Positions 23,537 to 34,005 of a DNA stretch of 64,000 bases are shown here, one piece after another. A program made the position numbers and the translations under genes. The notes under the pieces are model-generated. The model had not been told where the DNA came from and ran no database searches. It saw nothing but the letters and a program-made list of their open reading frames with translations. Within the stretch, counting starts at the first letter, position 1. Every line of letters starts with the position of its first letter. The stretch comes from Pseudomonadota bacterium (GTDB lineage Bacteria; Pseudomonadota; Gammaproteobacteria; Burkholderiales; Rhodocyclaceae): the NCBI GenBank assembly GCA_018241695.1, contig JAFEDH010000023.1, positions 1-64,000 of the forward strand. Reading direction: 5' to 3'.

Positions 23537-24061
23537 GCCGATGATGATAAATCCTTCGTAGTGGACCTGCCCGATGAAGCGGCCACGCTGGCGCTGGGGG
23601 CACGCCTGGGTTCCGTGCTGGGTCCGGGGGCGGTGCTCTACCTGGAAGGGGATCTGGGGGTGGGGAAAACCACCCTGGTACGCGGCATCCTGCGGTCCCT
23701 GGGTTATGCCGGCAGGGTCAAAAGCCCGACCTATACGCTGGTTGAACCTCATGTGGTTTCTGGATTATACTTGTATCACTTTGATTTCTATCGGTTCAAT
23801 CAGCCTGAAGAATATCTCGATGCAGGGCTCGACGAATACTTCTCCGATGGGAACGTCTGCCTGGTCGAATGGCCGGACAAGGCGGCGCCGTACCTGCCGC
23901 CGGCGGACATGCGAATCTGCCTCGAACCGGCAGGTTCCGGGCGCCACGCCCATCTGCGCGCCGGCAGTGCGAAGGGGCGGCAATGGCTGACCTGCGTCGC
24001 CGGGTTGACGAACTTGGCTTCTCCCGACGAGACATCCTCCGTTTTGCCGCCGCCAGCCTGA
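23531..24061 (+). CDS. tsaE: tRNA threonylcarbamoyladenosine synthesis ATPase TsaE
   Basis: A 176-residue ATPase that works with TsaB and TsaD in making t6A37 of tRNA. It shows the Walker A GDLGVGKTTLVRG, SPTYTLVEPH, HFDFYRF and EWPDKA, all hallmarks of the family. The start is ATG at 23531, touching the queG start on the other strand; no clear ribosome site is visible. The last 26 codons overlap the start of amiC by 79 bp in another frame, so the C-terminal tail is longer than the ~150 residues usual for the family. Confidence 0.92.
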   Translation: MHADDDKSFVVDLPDEAATLALGARLGSVLGPGAVLYLEGDLGVGKTTLVRGILRSLGYAGRVKSPTYTLVEPHVVSGLYLYHFDFYRFNQPEEYLDAGLDEYFSDGNVCLVEWPDKAAPYLPPADMRICLEPAGSGRHAHLRAGSAKGRQWLTCVAGLTNLASPDETSSVLPPPA

Positions 24062-25338
24062 CCCTGCTGGTGACCACGCCGGGACGCGGCGCGGTTCCGT
24101 CGGCCATGGGAGTGCGCGTCTGGCCGGCGCCGGATTACACCCGCATCACCATCGAGTATGGCCGCCCCATCCGTTCCACCCAGATGCTGGTGAAAAATCC
24201 CGACCGCCTGGTAGTGGATCTGGAGGACGTGGAATTCAATGCGGTGTTGCAAAGCCTGCCCGGCAAGATTTCGGCAAACGATCCTTATATCAAGCTGATC
24301 CGCGCCGGCCGCAACAAGCCGGGCGTGGTGCGTCTGGTGATCGAACTCAAGACCGAGATCAAGCCGCAGATATTCACCCTCAAGCCGGTTGGCGAATATG
24401 GATATCGCCTGGTGCTGGATCTGTACCCCGCAGCGGAACCTGTCGATCCTTTGCTCGCCCTGCTGCAGAAGGCCGATGCAGCGCCGGCGCAGAAATCCGG
24501 ACAGCCGCCGGGGCCGCAGTCTGATGCCGATGCACCTGCGGTCAAGGTACCGGACGAGTCGAATCCACAGCCCCGAGCCAAGGGCAAGGAAGAGCGTAAT
24601 CAGGCCCGGCCGGAAGTCTCCCGCCTGGTCACCATCATGCTCGATCCGGGCCATGGTGGCGAGGACCCGGGAGCCATCGGTCAGCGTGGCAATCATGAGA
24701 AAACCGTGGTGCTCTCCATCGCCCGGCGCTTGCAGGCACGTATCGATGGCGAGCAGAACATGCGATCCGCCCTGACCCGTGATGGCGATTACTTCATCCC
24801 CCTGCAGCAGCGGGTGAACAAGGCCCGGCGCCTGCAGGCCGACCTCTTTGTTTCCATCCATGCGGATGCGTTTCTCAAACCCGAAGCGCGTGGTTCCAGC
24901 GTTTTTGTCCTGTCCGAGCACGGCGCATCCTCCGCTGCCGCACGCTGGATGGCGAAAAAGGAAAATGAAGCTGATCTGATCGGCGGTGTGAACCTGGATG
25001 TGAAAGACCCCTTCCTTGCCCGGACCCTGCTGGATCTTTCGCAGACAGCCACCAACCACGACAGCCTGCGCCTGGGCAAGGATGTTCTGGGGGAACTGGG
25101 CCGCATCAATACCCTGCACAAGGGGCAGGTGGAACAGGCCGGATTCGCGGTGCTCAAGGCGCCCGACATTCCCTCCATCCTGGTGGAGACCGCCTTCATT
25201 TCAAACCCCGAGGAAGAAGCCCGCCTGACCGACGAGGCTTACCAGAACCAGATGGCGGATGCCCTGTTGCGCGGTATCCAGCGCTATTTTTCCCAGAATC
25301 CTCCCCTGGCGAAATCCAGGCTGGCGCTGGCCGACTGA
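23983..25338 (+). CDS. amiC: N-acetylmuramoyl-L-alanine amidase, AmiC type
   Basis: A 451-residue periplasmic cell-wall hydrolase that splits daughter cells by cutting the amide bond between muramic acid and peptide. It has a Tat-type signal (SRRDILRFAAASLTLLV), an AMIN domain (about residues 45-145), a proline/alanine-rich linker and an amidase_3 domain from about residue 210 (MLDPGHGGEDPGAIG, zinc His and Glu; later SIHADAF; ETAFISNPEEE). AAGGGGCGG precedes the ATG. The overlap with tsaE is the usual proteobacterial arrangement. Confidence 0.93.
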   Translation: MADLRRRVDELGFSRRDILRFAAASLTLLVTTPGRGAVPSAMGVRVWPAPDYTRITIEYGRPIRSTQMLVKNPDRLVVDLEDVEFNAVLQSLPGKISANDPYIKLIRAGRNKPGVVRLVIELKTEIKPQIFTLKPVGEYGYRLVLDLYPAAEPVDPLLALLQKADAAPAQKSGQPPGPQSDADAPAVKVPDESNPQPRAKGKEERNQARPEVSRLVTIMLDPGHGGEDPGAIGQRGNHEKTVVLSIARRLQARIDGEQNMRSALTRDGDYFIPLQQRVNKARRLQADLFVSIHADAFLKPEARGSSVFVLSEHGASSAAARWMAKKENEADLIGGVNLDVKDPFLARTLLDLSQTATNHDSLRLGKDVLGELGRINTLHKGQVEQAGFAVLKAPDIPSILVETAFISNPEEEARLTDEAYQNQMADALLRGIQRYFSQNPPLAKSRLALAD

Positions 25339-25419
25339 CCACCTGCCGGCATTGTTTCTGGCGATCTTGCCCGCCTGTGGATGAGCGGCCCCGGTCCGGG
25401 GAGGGAAGGTGTCTCGCCT

Positions 25420-25428
25420 TGCTATAAT
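25420..25428 (+). promoter_or_regulatory. Extended -10 promoter element before ribF
   Basis: TGCTATAAT matches the extended -10 consensus (TGnTATAAT) and lies 28 bp upstream of the ribF start. No good -35 box is seen, which is usual for extended -10 promoters. Confidence 0.55.
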
Positions 25429-25455
25429 CAGCCCTTTTTCCCGGCAGTTTTTCCC

Positions 25456-26391
25456 ATGCATGTTTCTGTTGGCCTCACGGGCGCAGCCTTGCCCCCTACG
25501 GTGCTGACCATCGGCAATTTCGATGGCGTGCATCTTGGCCATGTGGCGGTCCTGGAACGCCTGCAGGCGTGTTCCCGGGAGCAGGGTCTGCCTTCCACGG
25601 TGATGACCTTCGAGCCTCATCCGCGCGAACTTTTCACCCCGGATCGGGCACCGGTACGGCTGACCAGCCTGCGCGAGAAACTCCAGCTGCTGGAAAGCCT
25701 CGGTGTGAATAACGCCTACGTCTGCCATTTCACCCGCCAGGTCGCCGGCTTCGAGGCTGCGGATTTTGTCCGGCGCGTGCTGGTGGAACAGCTGTCCACC
25801 CGCCATGTGATCGTGGGTGATGATTTCCGTTTCGGAAAAAACCGTGGTGGCGATTACGCATTGCTGCAGCACATGGGTGTGCAACAGGGCTTTGGAATCG
25901 AAGCCATGCCGACAGTGGATATGGACGGGACGCGGGTTTCCAGCTCTGCGGTACGCGAGGCGCTGGCGGGAGGCGAGCTTGATCTGGCCGCCCGGCTTTT
26001 GGGCCGGCCCTACGCAATCTCTGGGCGTATCTGTCATGGCGACAAGATCGGTCGTACCCTGGGCTTTCCCACGGCCAATGTTCAGCTCAAACGCCGTCGT
26101 CTTCCGTTGACTGGCATCTATGCGGTGACAGTCACGGGCATCGACAAGCGTCACCTGCCCGGTGCGGCAAGCCTGGGGGTGCGGCCAACCGTCCGCGACG
26201 GGCTGCGGCCAACCCTGGAAGTGCATCTGCTGGATTTTGACCGCGATATCTATGGCGCCCACATCAGCGTGCATTTCCTCAAGAAGCTGCGCAACGAAGA
26301 GAAATTCGACTCGCTGGCAGCGCTGACAGCCCAGATCGAACGGGATGTGGCGGCAACCCGGGATTATTTTTCAGGCACCCATCATGGCTGA
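25456..26391 (+). CDS. ribF: Bifunctional riboflavin kinase / FAD synthetase
   Basis: A 311-residue enzyme that phosphorylates riboflavin to FMN and adenylates FMN to FAD. The N-terminal adenylyltransferase has [12 protein letters not shown] and [12 protein letters not shown]; the C-terminal kinase has [15 protein letters not shown] and GVRPTV. The start ATG at 25456 gives the normal N-terminus. It is the first gene of the ribF-ileS-lspA-fkpB-ispH operon; its stop overlaps the ileS start by 8 bp. Confidence 0.95.
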   Translation: MHVSVGLTGAALPPTVLTIGNFDGVHLGHVAVLERLQACSREQGLPSTVMTFEPHPRELFTPDRAPVRLTSLREKLQLLESLGVNNAYVCHFTRQVAGFEAADFVRRVLVEQLSTRHVIVGDDFRFGKNRGGDYALLQHMGVQQGFGIEAMPTVDMDGTRVSSSAVREALAGGELDLAARLLGRPYAISGRICHGDKIGRTLGFPTANVQLKRRRLPLTGIYAVTVTGIDKRHLPGAASLGVRPTVRDGLRPTLEVHLLDFDRDIYGAHISVHFLKKLRNEEKFDSLAALTAQIERDVAATRDYFSGTHHG

Positions 26392-29200
26392 CGCCGACAA
26401 CTTCTACCGCAAGACCCTCAATATGCCCGATACCCCGTTTCCCATGCGGGGTGATCTAGCGAAGCGCGAACCGGGCTGGATCAGGCAGTGGCAGGACCAG
26501 CGGCTCTATCAGAAGATCCGCAAGGCTTCCGCCGGACGGCCCAAGTTCATTCTTCATGACGGTCCACCCTATGCCAACGGCAGCCTGCATCTGGGCCATG
26601 CCCTGAACAAGGTGCTCAAGGACATCATCGTCCGCTTCAAGACCTTGTCCGGTTTCGATGCGCCCTATGTGCCGGGCTGGGATTGCCATGGCCTGCCCAT
26701 CGAGCACAAGGTGGAAGTGACCCATGGCAAGAACCTTTCCGCCGACCGCGTGCGCGAGTTGTGCCGCGCCTATGCTGCGGAGCAGGTTGAAATCCAGAAG
26801 GCCGGCTTCATCCGCCTGGGTATCCTGGGGGATTGGGACAATCCCTATCTGACCATGAGTTTCGCCAACGAAGCCGGCGAGATTCGTGCCCTGGCCGAGA
26901 TGGTCAGGGGCGGTTATGTGTTCAAGGGCCTGAAGCCCGTGAACTGGTGCTTCGACTGCGGTTCCGCCCTGGCCGAGGCCGAGGTGGAGTACGAGGACAA
27001 GAAGTCCGACGCCATCGATGTGGCCTTCCGTATCTGCCTCGACAACGAGGCTCGCCTGGCCTCCGTTTTTGGCCTTTCCGCCCTGCCCAAAACCGCCTAT
27101 GCGGTGATCTGGACCACCACGCCCTGGACCATTCCCGCCAACCAGGCATTGAATCTTCATCCCGAGGTGGACTACGCCCTGGTGGATGTGGGGGACCGGT
27201 TGCTGGTGCTGGCTGCCGATCTGGTGGAAGGCTGCCTTGCGCGCTATGGCCGTGAAGGCACCATCCTTGCCAGGGCTCCGGGCCAGGCCTTCGCCGGCCT
27301 TGAGTTCCAGCATCCCTTTTATGATCGCCGTTCGCCCGTGTATCTGGCCGAGTATGTGGGTGTGGACGCAGGTACCGGCATCGTTCATTGCGCCCCTGCC
27401 TACGGCGCCGACGACTTCGTCACCTGGCGCGCCAACGGCCGCCATTTCGACGAGATTCTCAACCCCGTCCAGGGCAACGGTGTCTATGCTCCCGGCCTGG
27501 AATTTTTCGGTGGCCAGTTCATCTGGAAAGCCAATCCGGCGATCGTCGAGAAGCTGAAGGAAGCCGGCGCGCTGCTCAGGCACGAGACCATCTCCCACAG
27601 CTACATGCATTGCTGGCGACACAAGACGCCGGTCATCTATCGCGCTACCGCGCAGTGGTTTGTCGGCATGGATGTGAAGGCCAGGGATGGCGCCACCCTG
27701 CGCGAACATGCGCTTCAGGCCATCGATCAGACCACTTTCTATCCCGCCTGGGGCAAACCCCGCCTGCACGCCATGATCGCTGGCCGTCCGGACTGGTGCA
27801 TTTCCCGCCAGCGCAACTGGGGCGTGCCGATTCCCTTCTTCCTGCACAAGGAAAGCGGTGAGCTGCATCCCCGCACCGTGGATCTGATGGAGGCGGTGGC
27901 CCGGCGTGTGGAGCAGGCCGGCATTGAAGCCTGGTTCAAGCTGGATCCTGCCGAACTGCTGGGCGACGAGGCTGCTCAATACGAAAAGATCCACGACACG
28001 CTCGACGTGTGGTTTGATTCCGGCACCACCCACTGGCACGTACTGCGCGGCTCACACAGCGACGGCCATGCCAGCGGTCCGCGCGCCGACCTGTATCTGG
28101 AAGGTTCCGATCAGCATCGGGGCTGGTTCCATTCCTCCCTGCTCACGGGTGCCGCCATTGATGGCCACGCACCCTACAAGGCTTTGCTCACCCACGGTTT
28201 TACCGTGGACGAGAAGGGCCGCAAGATGAGCAAATCCCTGGGCAATACCATCCTGCCTGAAGAGATCAGTCAGAAGCAGGGCGCCGAGATTCTGCGCCTG
28301 TGGGTGGCCAATACCGACTATTCCGGCGAACTGGCTCTGTCCGGGCAGATTCTGGACCGGGTGGTGGAGGTCTATCGCCGCCTGCGCAACACCCTGCGCT
28401 TCCTGCTTGCCAACACCGCCGACTTCAATGTCGAAAAGAACGCCGTGGCGGTGAACGAATGGCTGGATATCGACCGCTATGCGCTGGCGCTCACCCGCCG
28501 GCTGGCAGCACAGTGCGAGGCCGACTACGCCCGTTACGAATTCCATCGCGTGGTGCAGGCCCTGCAACTGTTCTGCTCGGAAGACCTGGGCGGGTTCTAT
28601 CTCGATATCCTCAAGGACCGGCTCTATACCAGTGCCGGGGATTCCCGCGCCCGGCGTTCGGCCCAGACGGCCCTGTGGCACATCACCCAGACCGTGGTGA
28701 AGCTGATGGCCCCGATCCTTGCCTTTACCGCCGAGGAGATCTGGCAACTGATCGGCGGCGGTGCGGAGGACAGCGTCATGCTCCACACCTGGCATGTCCT
28801 GCCGCAGCAGGGAGATGAAGACGCCCTGCTGCATCGCTGGCAGCATATCCGCGAAGTGCGTGGCGAGGTGAGCAAGGTGCTGGAAACCCTGCGTACCGAA
28901 GGCCGGATCGGCTCCTCCCTCCAGGCCGAAGTGGAGATCCGCGCCAGCGGCGCCCGCTACGAGGCGCTGGCTTCGCTGGATAATGATCTGCGCTTTGTGC
29001 TGATCTGTTCCGGAACGCTGCTGGTCAGGGTGGCCGATGCTGCGGCGGAAGGGGTGATCGCCGCGCCCAGCACTCATGGCAAGTGTGTTCGCTGCTGGCA
29101 CTGGCGCGCCGATGTGGGCGCTGATACGACCCGGCCCGGGCTGTGCGGGCGTTGCGTGGCCAATCTGCATGGCAGCGGTGAGGTGCGTCACTGTGCCTAG
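26384..29200 (+). CDS. ileS: Isoleucyl-tRNA synthetase
   Basis: A 938-residue class I synthetase. It has the HIGH signature as HLGH ([10 protein letters not shown]), the KMSKS loop ([11 protein letters not shown]), the editing CP1 domain between them ([11 protein letters not shown]), and a C-terminal zinc site with paired CxxC (CVRCWHW and CGRCVANL). Length and order match bacterial IleS. It overlaps ribF by 8 bp and lspA by 8 bp, so the operon is tightly coupled. Confidence 0.97.
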   Translation: MADADNFYRKTLNMPDTPFPMRGDLAKREPGWIRQWQDQRLYQKIRKASAGRPKFILHDGPPYANGSLHLGHALNKVLKDIIVRFKTLSGFDAPYVPGWDCHGLPIEHKVEVTHGKNLSADRVRELCRAYAAEQVEIQKAGFIRLGILGDWDNPYLTMSFANEAGEIRALAEMVRGGYVFKGLKPVNWCFDCGSALAEAEVEYEDKKSDAIDVAFRICLDNEARLASVFGLSALPKTAYAVIWTTTPWTIPANQALNLHPEVDYALVDVGDRLLVLAADLVEGCLARYGREGTILARAPGQAFAGLEFQHPFYDRRSPVYLAEYVGVDAGTGIVHCAPAYGADDFVTWRANGRHFDEILNPVQGNGVYAPGLEFFGGQFIWKANPAIVEKLKEAGALLRHETISHSYMHCWRHKTPVIYRATAQWFVGMDVKARDGATLREHALQAIDQTTFYPAWGKPRLHAMIAGRPDWCISRQRNWGVPIPFFLHKESGELHPRTVDLMEAVARRVEQAGIEAWFKLDPAELLGDEAAQYEKIHDTLDVWFDSGTTHWHVLRGSHSDGHASGPRADLYLEGSDQHRGWFHSSLLTGAAIDGHAPYKALLTHGFTVDEKGRKMSKSLGNTILPEEISQKQGAEILRLWVANTDYSGELALSGQILDRVVEVYRRLRNTLRFLLANTADFNVEKNAVAVNEWLDIDRYALALTRRLAAQCEADYARYEFHRVVQALQLFCSEDLGGFYLDILKDRLYTSAGDSRARRSAQTALWHITQTVVKLMAPILAFTAEEIWQLIGGGAEDSVMLHTWHVLPQQGDEDALLHRWQHIREVRGEVSKVLETLRTEGRIGSSLQAEVEIRASGARYEALASLDNDLRFVLICSGTLLVRVADAAAEGVIAAPSTHGKCVRCWHWRADVGADTTRPGLCGRCVANLHGSGEVRHCA

Positions 29201-29696
29201 CATCCCGCAGCGCACGCTCTGGCCCGGGTATGCACTGGCCACACTGGTGCTTGCTGCCGATCAGGCCAGCAAGGCCGCCATTCTGGCCCTGTTCAGCCCG
29301 GGCGAGGGCAGGGGCCTGGCTTCCTTCCTGGATCTGGTCCTGGTCTATAACCGGGGCGCGGCCTTCAGTTTTCTCGCGTCATCCGGCGGCTGGCAACGCT
29401 GGCTTTTTACCGTGCTGGCGCTTGCCGTTTCGGTGTGGATCGCAGCGGCCCTGCGCCGCCCGGAACTGCCCCGGCTCGAAGCCGGAGCGTTGTCGCTGGT
29501 CATGGGTGGTGCCCTGGGCAATGTAGTCGACCGTTTGCGCTTTGGCGCGGTCGTGGATTTCATCGACTTCCATTTTGCCGGCTGGCATTTTCCTGCCTTC
29601 AATGTTGCCGATTCGGCCATCAGCCTGGGTGTCGCCCTGCTGGTGCTGCACCAGTTCAAGGAGTCCGGCCATGGCCGCACAAGTGCAATCCGATAG
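29193..29696 (+). CDS. lspA: Lipoprotein signal peptidase II
   Basis: A 167-residue inner-membrane aspartyl protease that removes signal peptides from prolipoproteins. The two catalytic Asp regions are [14 protein letters not shown] and FNVADSAIS, with the conserved [10 protein letters not shown] near the N-terminal third. The start is GTG at 29193, after GAGGTG, inside the end of ileS. Its end overlaps fkpB by 26 bp. Confidence 0.95.
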   Translation: MPSIPQRTLWPGYALATLVLAADQASKAAILALFSPGEGRGLASFLDLVLVYNRGAAFSFLASSGGWQRWLFTVLALAVSVWIAAALRRPELPRLEAGALSLVMGGALGNVVDRLRFGAVVDFIDFHFAGWHFPAFNVADSAISLGVALLVLHQFKESGHGRTSAIR

Positions 29697-30099
29697 TTTT
29701 TTGACCCTCCATTACCGCTTGAGCGCCGATGGAAACGAGATGGTGAGTACCTTCGGTGCGGCTCCGGCAACGTTATTGATGGGCAGTGGGCAACTGGCGC
29801 CGCCTCTGGAGCAATGCCTGCTGCAGATGGGCGAGGGAGATCATCGGGTTTTCGATCTGCCGGCCAGCCAGGCGTTTGGCGTTCGCAAAGACGATCTGGT
29901 GCAGCGCGTCTCCCGCAGCCAGATTCCGCCGACCGTACTGGTGGAGCCGATGGCCCAGGTGGATTTCATGTCCCATGACGGTCATCCGTATTCGGGGCTG
30001 GTGCGCGAGGCGGATGCTGAAGGCGTCCTGATCGATTTCAACCATCCCCTTTCGGGCAAGAGCCTGCGTTTCGAAGCCCGCATCATCGGAGTGCTGTGA
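29671..30099 (+). CDS. fkpB: FKBP-type peptidyl-prolyl isomerase, SlpA type
   Basis: A 142-residue proline isomerase of the SlyD/SlpA group: [21 protein letters not shown], a short insert-in-flap domain, and [18 protein letters not shown] ending (here [12 protein letters not shown]). AAGGAG lies before the ATG. The stop overlaps the ispH start. This gene between lspA and ispH is a constant of the proteobacterial operon. The protein acts in the cytoplasm as a folding helper. Confidence 0.92.
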   Translation: MAAQVQSDSFLTLHYRLSADGNEMVSTFGAAPATLLMGSGQLAPPLEQCLLQMGEGDHRVFDLPASQAFGVRKDDLVQRVSRSQIPPTVLVEPMAQVDFMSHDGHPYSGLVREADAEGVLIDFNHPLSGKSLRFEARIIGVL

Positions 30100-31028
30100 T
30101 GCAGATTCTTCTCGCCAATCCTCGTGGTTTCTGCGCCGGCGTCGAACGCGCCATTGCCATCGTCGAACGGGCGCTGGAGCGCTTCGGCGCACCGATCTAT
30201 GTACGCCATGAAGTGGTGCACAATCGTCATGTGGTGGAGGGTCTGCGGGCCAAAGGGGCGATTTTTATCGAATCAATGGATGAAGTGCCCGCGGGGGCCA
30301 CGCTGATTTTCAGCGCACACGGGGTTTCCCGGGCCGTGCGCGAGGAAGCTGAACGGCGTGGCCTGCGTGTTTTCGATGCCACCTGTCCTCTGGTTACCAA
30401 AGTGCATGTCGAAGTGGGCAAGATGCGTGAGCAGGGCCGCGAGATCGTCATGATCGGGCACAAGGGCCATCCCGAAGTGGAAGGCACCATGGGACAATCC
30501 GCGGGAGGCATGTATCTGGTGGAAACGGTCGAAGATGTGGCCCGGCTGGAAGTACGCGATCCCGGCCGTCTTGCCTACGTGACCCAGACCACCCTTTCGG
30601 TGGATGATGCGGCCCAGATCGTCCAGGCGCTGGCCAGCCGTTTTCCGGGGATCGTCGGCCCGAAAAAGGATGATATCTGCTACGCCACGCAGAACCGCCA
30701 GGATGCGGTGAAGCAGCTGGCCGCAGAGGTGGATCTGCTGATCGTGGTGGGTTCGCGCAACAGTTCGAATTCCAATCGTTTGCGCGAAGTGGGCCAGAAC
30801 CACGGCATCCCTTCCTACCTGGTGGACGATGCATCGATGATCGATCCGGCGTGGATCGGCACCACCACCCGGGTGGGTGTCAGCGCAGGGGCGTCGGCTC
30901 CGGAGGTGCTGGTGGAAGAAGTCGTATCCGTCCTGCAAAAAATGGGACGTGGATCGGTCCGGGTTCTGGCTGGCATTCCCGAACGCGTGAATTTTCCCCT
31001 GCCCAGGGAACTGGCTGACCCGAACTAG
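30099..31028 (+). CDS. ispH: 4-hydroxy-3-methylbut-2-enyl diphosphate reductase
   Basis: A 309-residue iron-sulfur enzyme for the last step of the methylerythritol phosphate pathway, giving IPP and DMAPP. Three cluster cysteines appear in [12 protein letters not shown] (Cys12), [11 protein letters not shown] and [11 protein letters not shown]. The ATG at 30099 overlaps the fkpB stop. It is the last gene of the operon and converges with the small cupin gene at 31025, with a 4-bp overlap at the ends. Confidence 0.96.
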   Translation: MQILLANPRGFCAGVERAIAIVERALERFGAPIYVRHEVVHNRHVVEGLRAKGAIFIESMDEVPAGATLIFSAHGVSRAVREEAERRGLRVFDATCPLVTKVHVEVGKMREQGREIVMIGHKGHPEVEGTMGQSAGGMYLVETVEDVARLEVRDPGRLAYVTQTTLSVDDAAQIVQALASRFPGIVGPKKDDICYATQNRQDAVKQLAAEVDLLIVVGSRNSSNSNRLREVGQNHGIPSYLVDDASMIDPAWIGTTTRVGVSAGASAPEVLVEEVVSVLQKMGRGSVRVLAGIPERVNFPLPRELADPN

Positions 31029-31513
31029 CTCTCCTGCCGGGGGGGCATGGAAAAGCGATCCCCCACTCTGGCTGCAGCATACCAGTCAAGGAGACGGGGC
31101 GTCTCCGTCTCGGTAACCACAGACCAGGGTGCCGTATCGGCCATGCTCACTGGGACATAGGGACCGTGTTTGACCTCGAAGATGACACCACCCGGGTCGA
31201 GGGAAAGCACGGCATGCCATTGCCCCGCGGGGTTTTCCACCATGGCGCATTCTTCTCCCAGCACCGTTCGGCCGGTGACCCTGCCCTTGTCGTCAAAATG
31301 GAGCACGACGAAGCGGCCACGCAGGGCATGCAGCAGTTCGAAAGTCTGTGGATGCCGATGAACCTGCACTACCGTATCCGGCTCCATCGCAATGGCGAGA
31401 CGTTGCACCGGATCGTCAAGCCGGGGATGGAGATTCAGGTTGGCGCGACGGCGGGGCGATTGCCGGGCCGCTCCGGAGAGAGCCTCGATTTCCGCGGGGG
31501 ATATCCGTTTCAA
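31025..31513 (-). CDS. WbuC-family cupin-fold protein
   Basis: A 162-residue cupin-like protein: [38 protein letters not shown], then a [17 protein letters not shown] metal-binding strand set and [21 protein letters not shown]. The family lies in or near surface polysaccharide loci in some genomes, but no such locus is here. The start was set at a TTG (31513) after AAAGGTG, because the longer frame overlaps the next gene and lacks the family N-terminus. Function unknown. Confidence 0.75.
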   Translation of the reverse strand: MKRISPAEIEALSGAARQSPRRRANLNLHPRLDDPVQRLAIAMEPDTVVQVHRHPQTFELLHALRGRFVVLHFDDKGRVTGRTVLGEECAMVENPAGQWHAVLSLDPGGVIFEVKHGPYVPVSMADTAPWSVVTETETPRLLDWYAAARVGDRFSMPPRQES

Positions 31514-31523
31514 GCAGGCACCT

Positions 31524-31922
31524 TTATAAAAAGCTGCGAATGATTCCCCACAGGCTGCCCAGGGCCGTGACTGCAAGGATCAGAAGGTTGAGATAGAAAC
31601 CCCGCAGCCTCCCATCGGGTTCACGCATGTAGCCGACGGCATACCAGATGCGCGCCACCAGCCAGGCACTGCCGACGATGCCTGCACCCACCGGGCTGAG
31701 ATAGCAGGCGAAAAGCCACATCAGCGGCAGGAAGATCAGTGTGGCCTCGACAGTGTTGGCCTGAACCCGGAAGGCACGTTCGAATTCTGGATGTCCGGTG
31801 GTGGCGGGAGGCATGATCTTGTGTTTCATGCGCTGTTTGCCGACATTGCCCATGACTCCGAACTGCAGGATGGAAATTCCGAGTGTGACCAGTGCGGGGA
31901 AATGAAACTCCTGTAACGACAT
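31524..31922 (-). CDS. MAPEG-family membrane protein
   Basis: A 132-residue protein with about four membrane helices. It matches the MAPEG superfamily in length and in GHPEFERAFRVQANTVEATLIFLP, with RIWYAVGYMREPDGR later on. Eukaryotic members conjugate glutathione or make leukotrienes; bacterial ones are mostly uncharacterised. It is 21 bp downstream of the crotonase gene on the same strand, and upstream of the cupin gene. Confidence 0.85.
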   Translation of the reverse strand: MSLQEFHFPALVTLGISILQFGVMGNVGKQRMKHKIMPPATTGHPEFERAFRVQANTVEATLIFLPLMWLFACYLSPVGAGIVGSAWLVARIWYAVGYMREPDGRLRGFYLNLLILAVTALGSLWGIIRSFL

Positions 31923-31943
31923 TATTAGTCTCCCTGTAAAAAA

Positions 31944-32687
31944 TCAGCGATTGAAAAAGGCAGCGAACGCGGCCCGGGCTTCCGGGGTTTCCAGTGCCCG
32001 GGAAAATACCGCGAATTCGTCCGACATTGTCTGGCCCAGGCGGTTGGTGAGCGACTGCCTGAGCAGGCTCTTGGTTTGCGCCACCGCCCAGGGCGATCGG
32101 GCGGCCAGATTCGCCGCACGGTCCCGCGCATAGGGCAGCAGTTCCTCTACCGGCAGCACCTTGTTGACCAGCCCCGCCTGATACGCTTCACGGGCATCGA
32201 TGGCATCGCCGAAAAGGAGCATTTCGGCCGCCTTCTGGTAGCCGAGGATCAGGGGCATGAGCAGGCTGGAGCCACCTTCGGGGGTCAGCCCGAGATGCGT
32301 GAAAGGTACCGAGAAGCGCGCCGTGTCGGAAGCATAGATGGCATCGAAATGCAGCAGCAGGGTCGTGCCGATGCCGATGGCTGCACCGGAAACCGCGGCG
32401 ATCATCGGCTTCGGGCAGTCCGCCAGAAGCCGCAGGAAACGTACCGCGGGGGAATCGGGATCGGAGGGCGGGAAAGAGACAAATTCGCCAATATCGTTAC
32501 CCGCGGAAAAAATTTCCGGCTGGCCATGCAGCAGCACGACCCTGACTGCAGGGTCTGCCAGGCCGGATTCAAGGGCCTGGGCGAGCGCTGCGTACAGATC
32601 ACGGTTGAATGCGTTCTTTTTTTCGGGGCGGCTGATTTCCATACGCAGCACGCCATCTTGTATTTCGGTGATGAGATGTTGGTTCAA
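31944..32687 (-). CDS. Enoyl-CoA hydratase/isomerase family protein
   Basis: A 247-residue crotonase: EISRPEKKNAFNRDLYAALAQA, FSAGNDIGEFVSF at the oxyanion-hole region and SGAAIGIGTTLLLHFDAIYAS. It probably acts on a CoA thioester in beta-oxidation or a related route. The start is assigned to TTG at 32687 because GAGGAG lies about 6 nt upstream and this gives the normal family N-terminus; no ATG fits. Which reaction (hydration, isomerisation) cannot be told from these motifs. Confidence 0.82.
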   Translation of the reverse strand: MNQHLITEIQDGVLRMEISRPEKKNAFNRDLYAALAQALESGLADPAVRVVLLHGQPEIFSAGNDIGEFVSFPPSDPDSPAVRFLRLLADCPKPMIAAVSGAAIGIGTTLLLHFDAIYASDTARFSVPFTHLGLTPEGGSSLLMPLILGYQKAAEMLLFGDAIDAREAYQAGLVNKVLPVEELLPYARDRAANLAARSPWAVAQTKSLLRQSLTNRLGQTMSDEFAVFSRALETPEARAAFAAFFNR

Positions 32688-32785
32688 CAGCGTCTCCTCT
32701 GGATAACCACCGGATGCGGGGCTGCTGGAAGCAGGGAAGGGTATTGGTTGTGCATGTCGGGTGGCAGGTGTAGCCCGGTCCCGGT

Positions 32786-33430
32786 TCAAAGCCGGTCGTA
32801 TTCGGCAATGGATTCCGGTTCGGCTGCCGCCTGTGCCGTCAGCGTCAGCAGTGACGATGTCCGCAGCATCATGGACAGATATTCTCCGGCCACACCCTGC
32901 GGGATGACGCCGTATGTCTGAAAGCGGAAGCACACCGGGGCGTAGTAGGCATCGGCGATGCTGAAGGCGCCGAAGAGGTATGGACCGGCGGCACCGGAGC
33001 GGGTCCGGCAGGTATTCCAGATGGCTTCAATGCGTGCGATGTCGGCTGCCAGTGCCGGATCGGTTACTGTCCGTGGCGAACGGCGACGGATATTCATGCC
33101 GTACTGGCTGCGCAGGGCGGTGAAGCCGGAATGCATTTCCGCGCAGACCGCCCGGGCCACCGCGCGGTCCGCGGGATCGGCAGGCCACAGGCCCGGATGG
33201 CGTTCCGCCAGATATTCGCAGATGGCCAGGGAATCCCAGACCGAAAGATCGCCATCGATCAGGCAGGGCACCCGTCCCGAAGGGGACTGTGCCCTGAGTC
33301 GGGCCTGGGTATCCGGCTGAAACAATGGAATGAACATTTCGTGAAAGGGAATGCCAAACTGGGTCATCAGCAGCCAGGGCCGCATGCTCCAGGACGAATA
33401 ATTCTTGTTGGCGATGATCAGGGTGTACAT
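32786..33430 (-). CDS. Glutathione S-transferase
   Basis: A 214-residue protein with an N-terminal thioredoxin-like domain (LIIANKNYSSWSMRPWLLM, SGRVPCLIDGDLSVWDSLAI) and a C-terminal helical domain. The Ser in YSSWSMR is the likely glutathione-activating residue. The ATG at 33430 gives the usual start; a longer frame upstream runs into the hemerythrin gene. Substrate unknown; members detoxify electrophiles or act in aromatic catabolism. Confidence 0.9.
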   Translation of the reverse strand: MYTLIIANKNYSSWSMRPWLLMTQFGIPFHEMFIPLFQPDTQARLRAQSPSGRVPCLIDGDLSVWDSLAICEYLAERHPGLWPADPADRAVARAVCAEMHSGFTALRSQYGMNIRRRSPRTVTDPALAADIARIEAIWNTCRTRSGAAGPYLFGAFSIADAYYAPVCFRFQTYGVIPQGVAGEYLSMMLRTSSLLTLTAQAAAEPESIAEYDRL

Positions 33431-33510
33431 GAGATGTCTTGCCCAGGGCTGCAAAGCCGGGAAGCGTACCGCATAAATGGCGGCGGTATGCGAATGAGCC
33501 GGCTGGTCGC

Positions 33511-33924
33511 TCAGGCCACTTTTCTGGCTTCGGCCGGATAGCCCGTTTGCCCGATCCAGCTGGCGAGGGCCGTATCCATGGTGGCGGCATGGTTCTCGAA
33601 CCAGGGCAGCAGTTCCTTCACGAGTGTGCGCCCCAGAGGAATATCGCCCCGGGCGACATCGGCGCGCACTTGCAGCATCAGGTCGAGCACGTTGTCGTGC
33701 TCGCTGTGGTGGCAGTTCAGGGGTGGAAACATGGAACCGCGCATCCAGTCCCATTCCTGTTCGAAATGGTGGCGCGTGTGTTCGATGAAGGCATCCAGTT
33801 CGGAAAGAAAATCCGCGTCGGGGCACTGATCGAGGCGGTCGAGCCTGTCGATGAATTCACGATGTGTGTCGTCCATCGGGGCGAGGCCCAGTTCAAACTC
33901 GGGTTTCCAGTGGATCAGGGACAT
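33511..33924 (-). CDS. Bacteriohemerythrin-type protein
   Basis: A 137-residue single hemerythrin domain that binds oxygen or iron through a di-iron site. The iron ligands are visible as DDTHREF, HTRHHFEQE, HHSEHDNVL and WFENHAATMD. No signal peptide or membrane helix. It lies 80 bp upstream of the GST gene on the same strand. A role in oxygen or nitric oxide sensing, or oxygen supply to monooxygenases, is possible. Confidence 0.88.
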   Translation of the reverse strand: MSLIHWKPEFELGLAPMDDTHREFIDRLDRLDQCPDADFLSELDAFIEHTRHHFEQEWDWMRGSMFPPLNCHHSEHDNVLDLMLQVRADVARGDIPLGRTLVKELLPWFENHAATMDTALASWIGQTGYPAEARKVA

Positions 33925-34005
33925 GGAGTGCTCCAGGGTGTTCGGAGGGATATTGCAGGAAACCGGTATCCGGAATCCCTTGCTGCGGGTCAGGCCGGCA
34001 GGATT

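Noticed and set aside
26456..28039. A 527-codon frame antisense to ileS
   Set aside because: ileS is certain from its synthetase motifs; the antisense frame is composition-driven.
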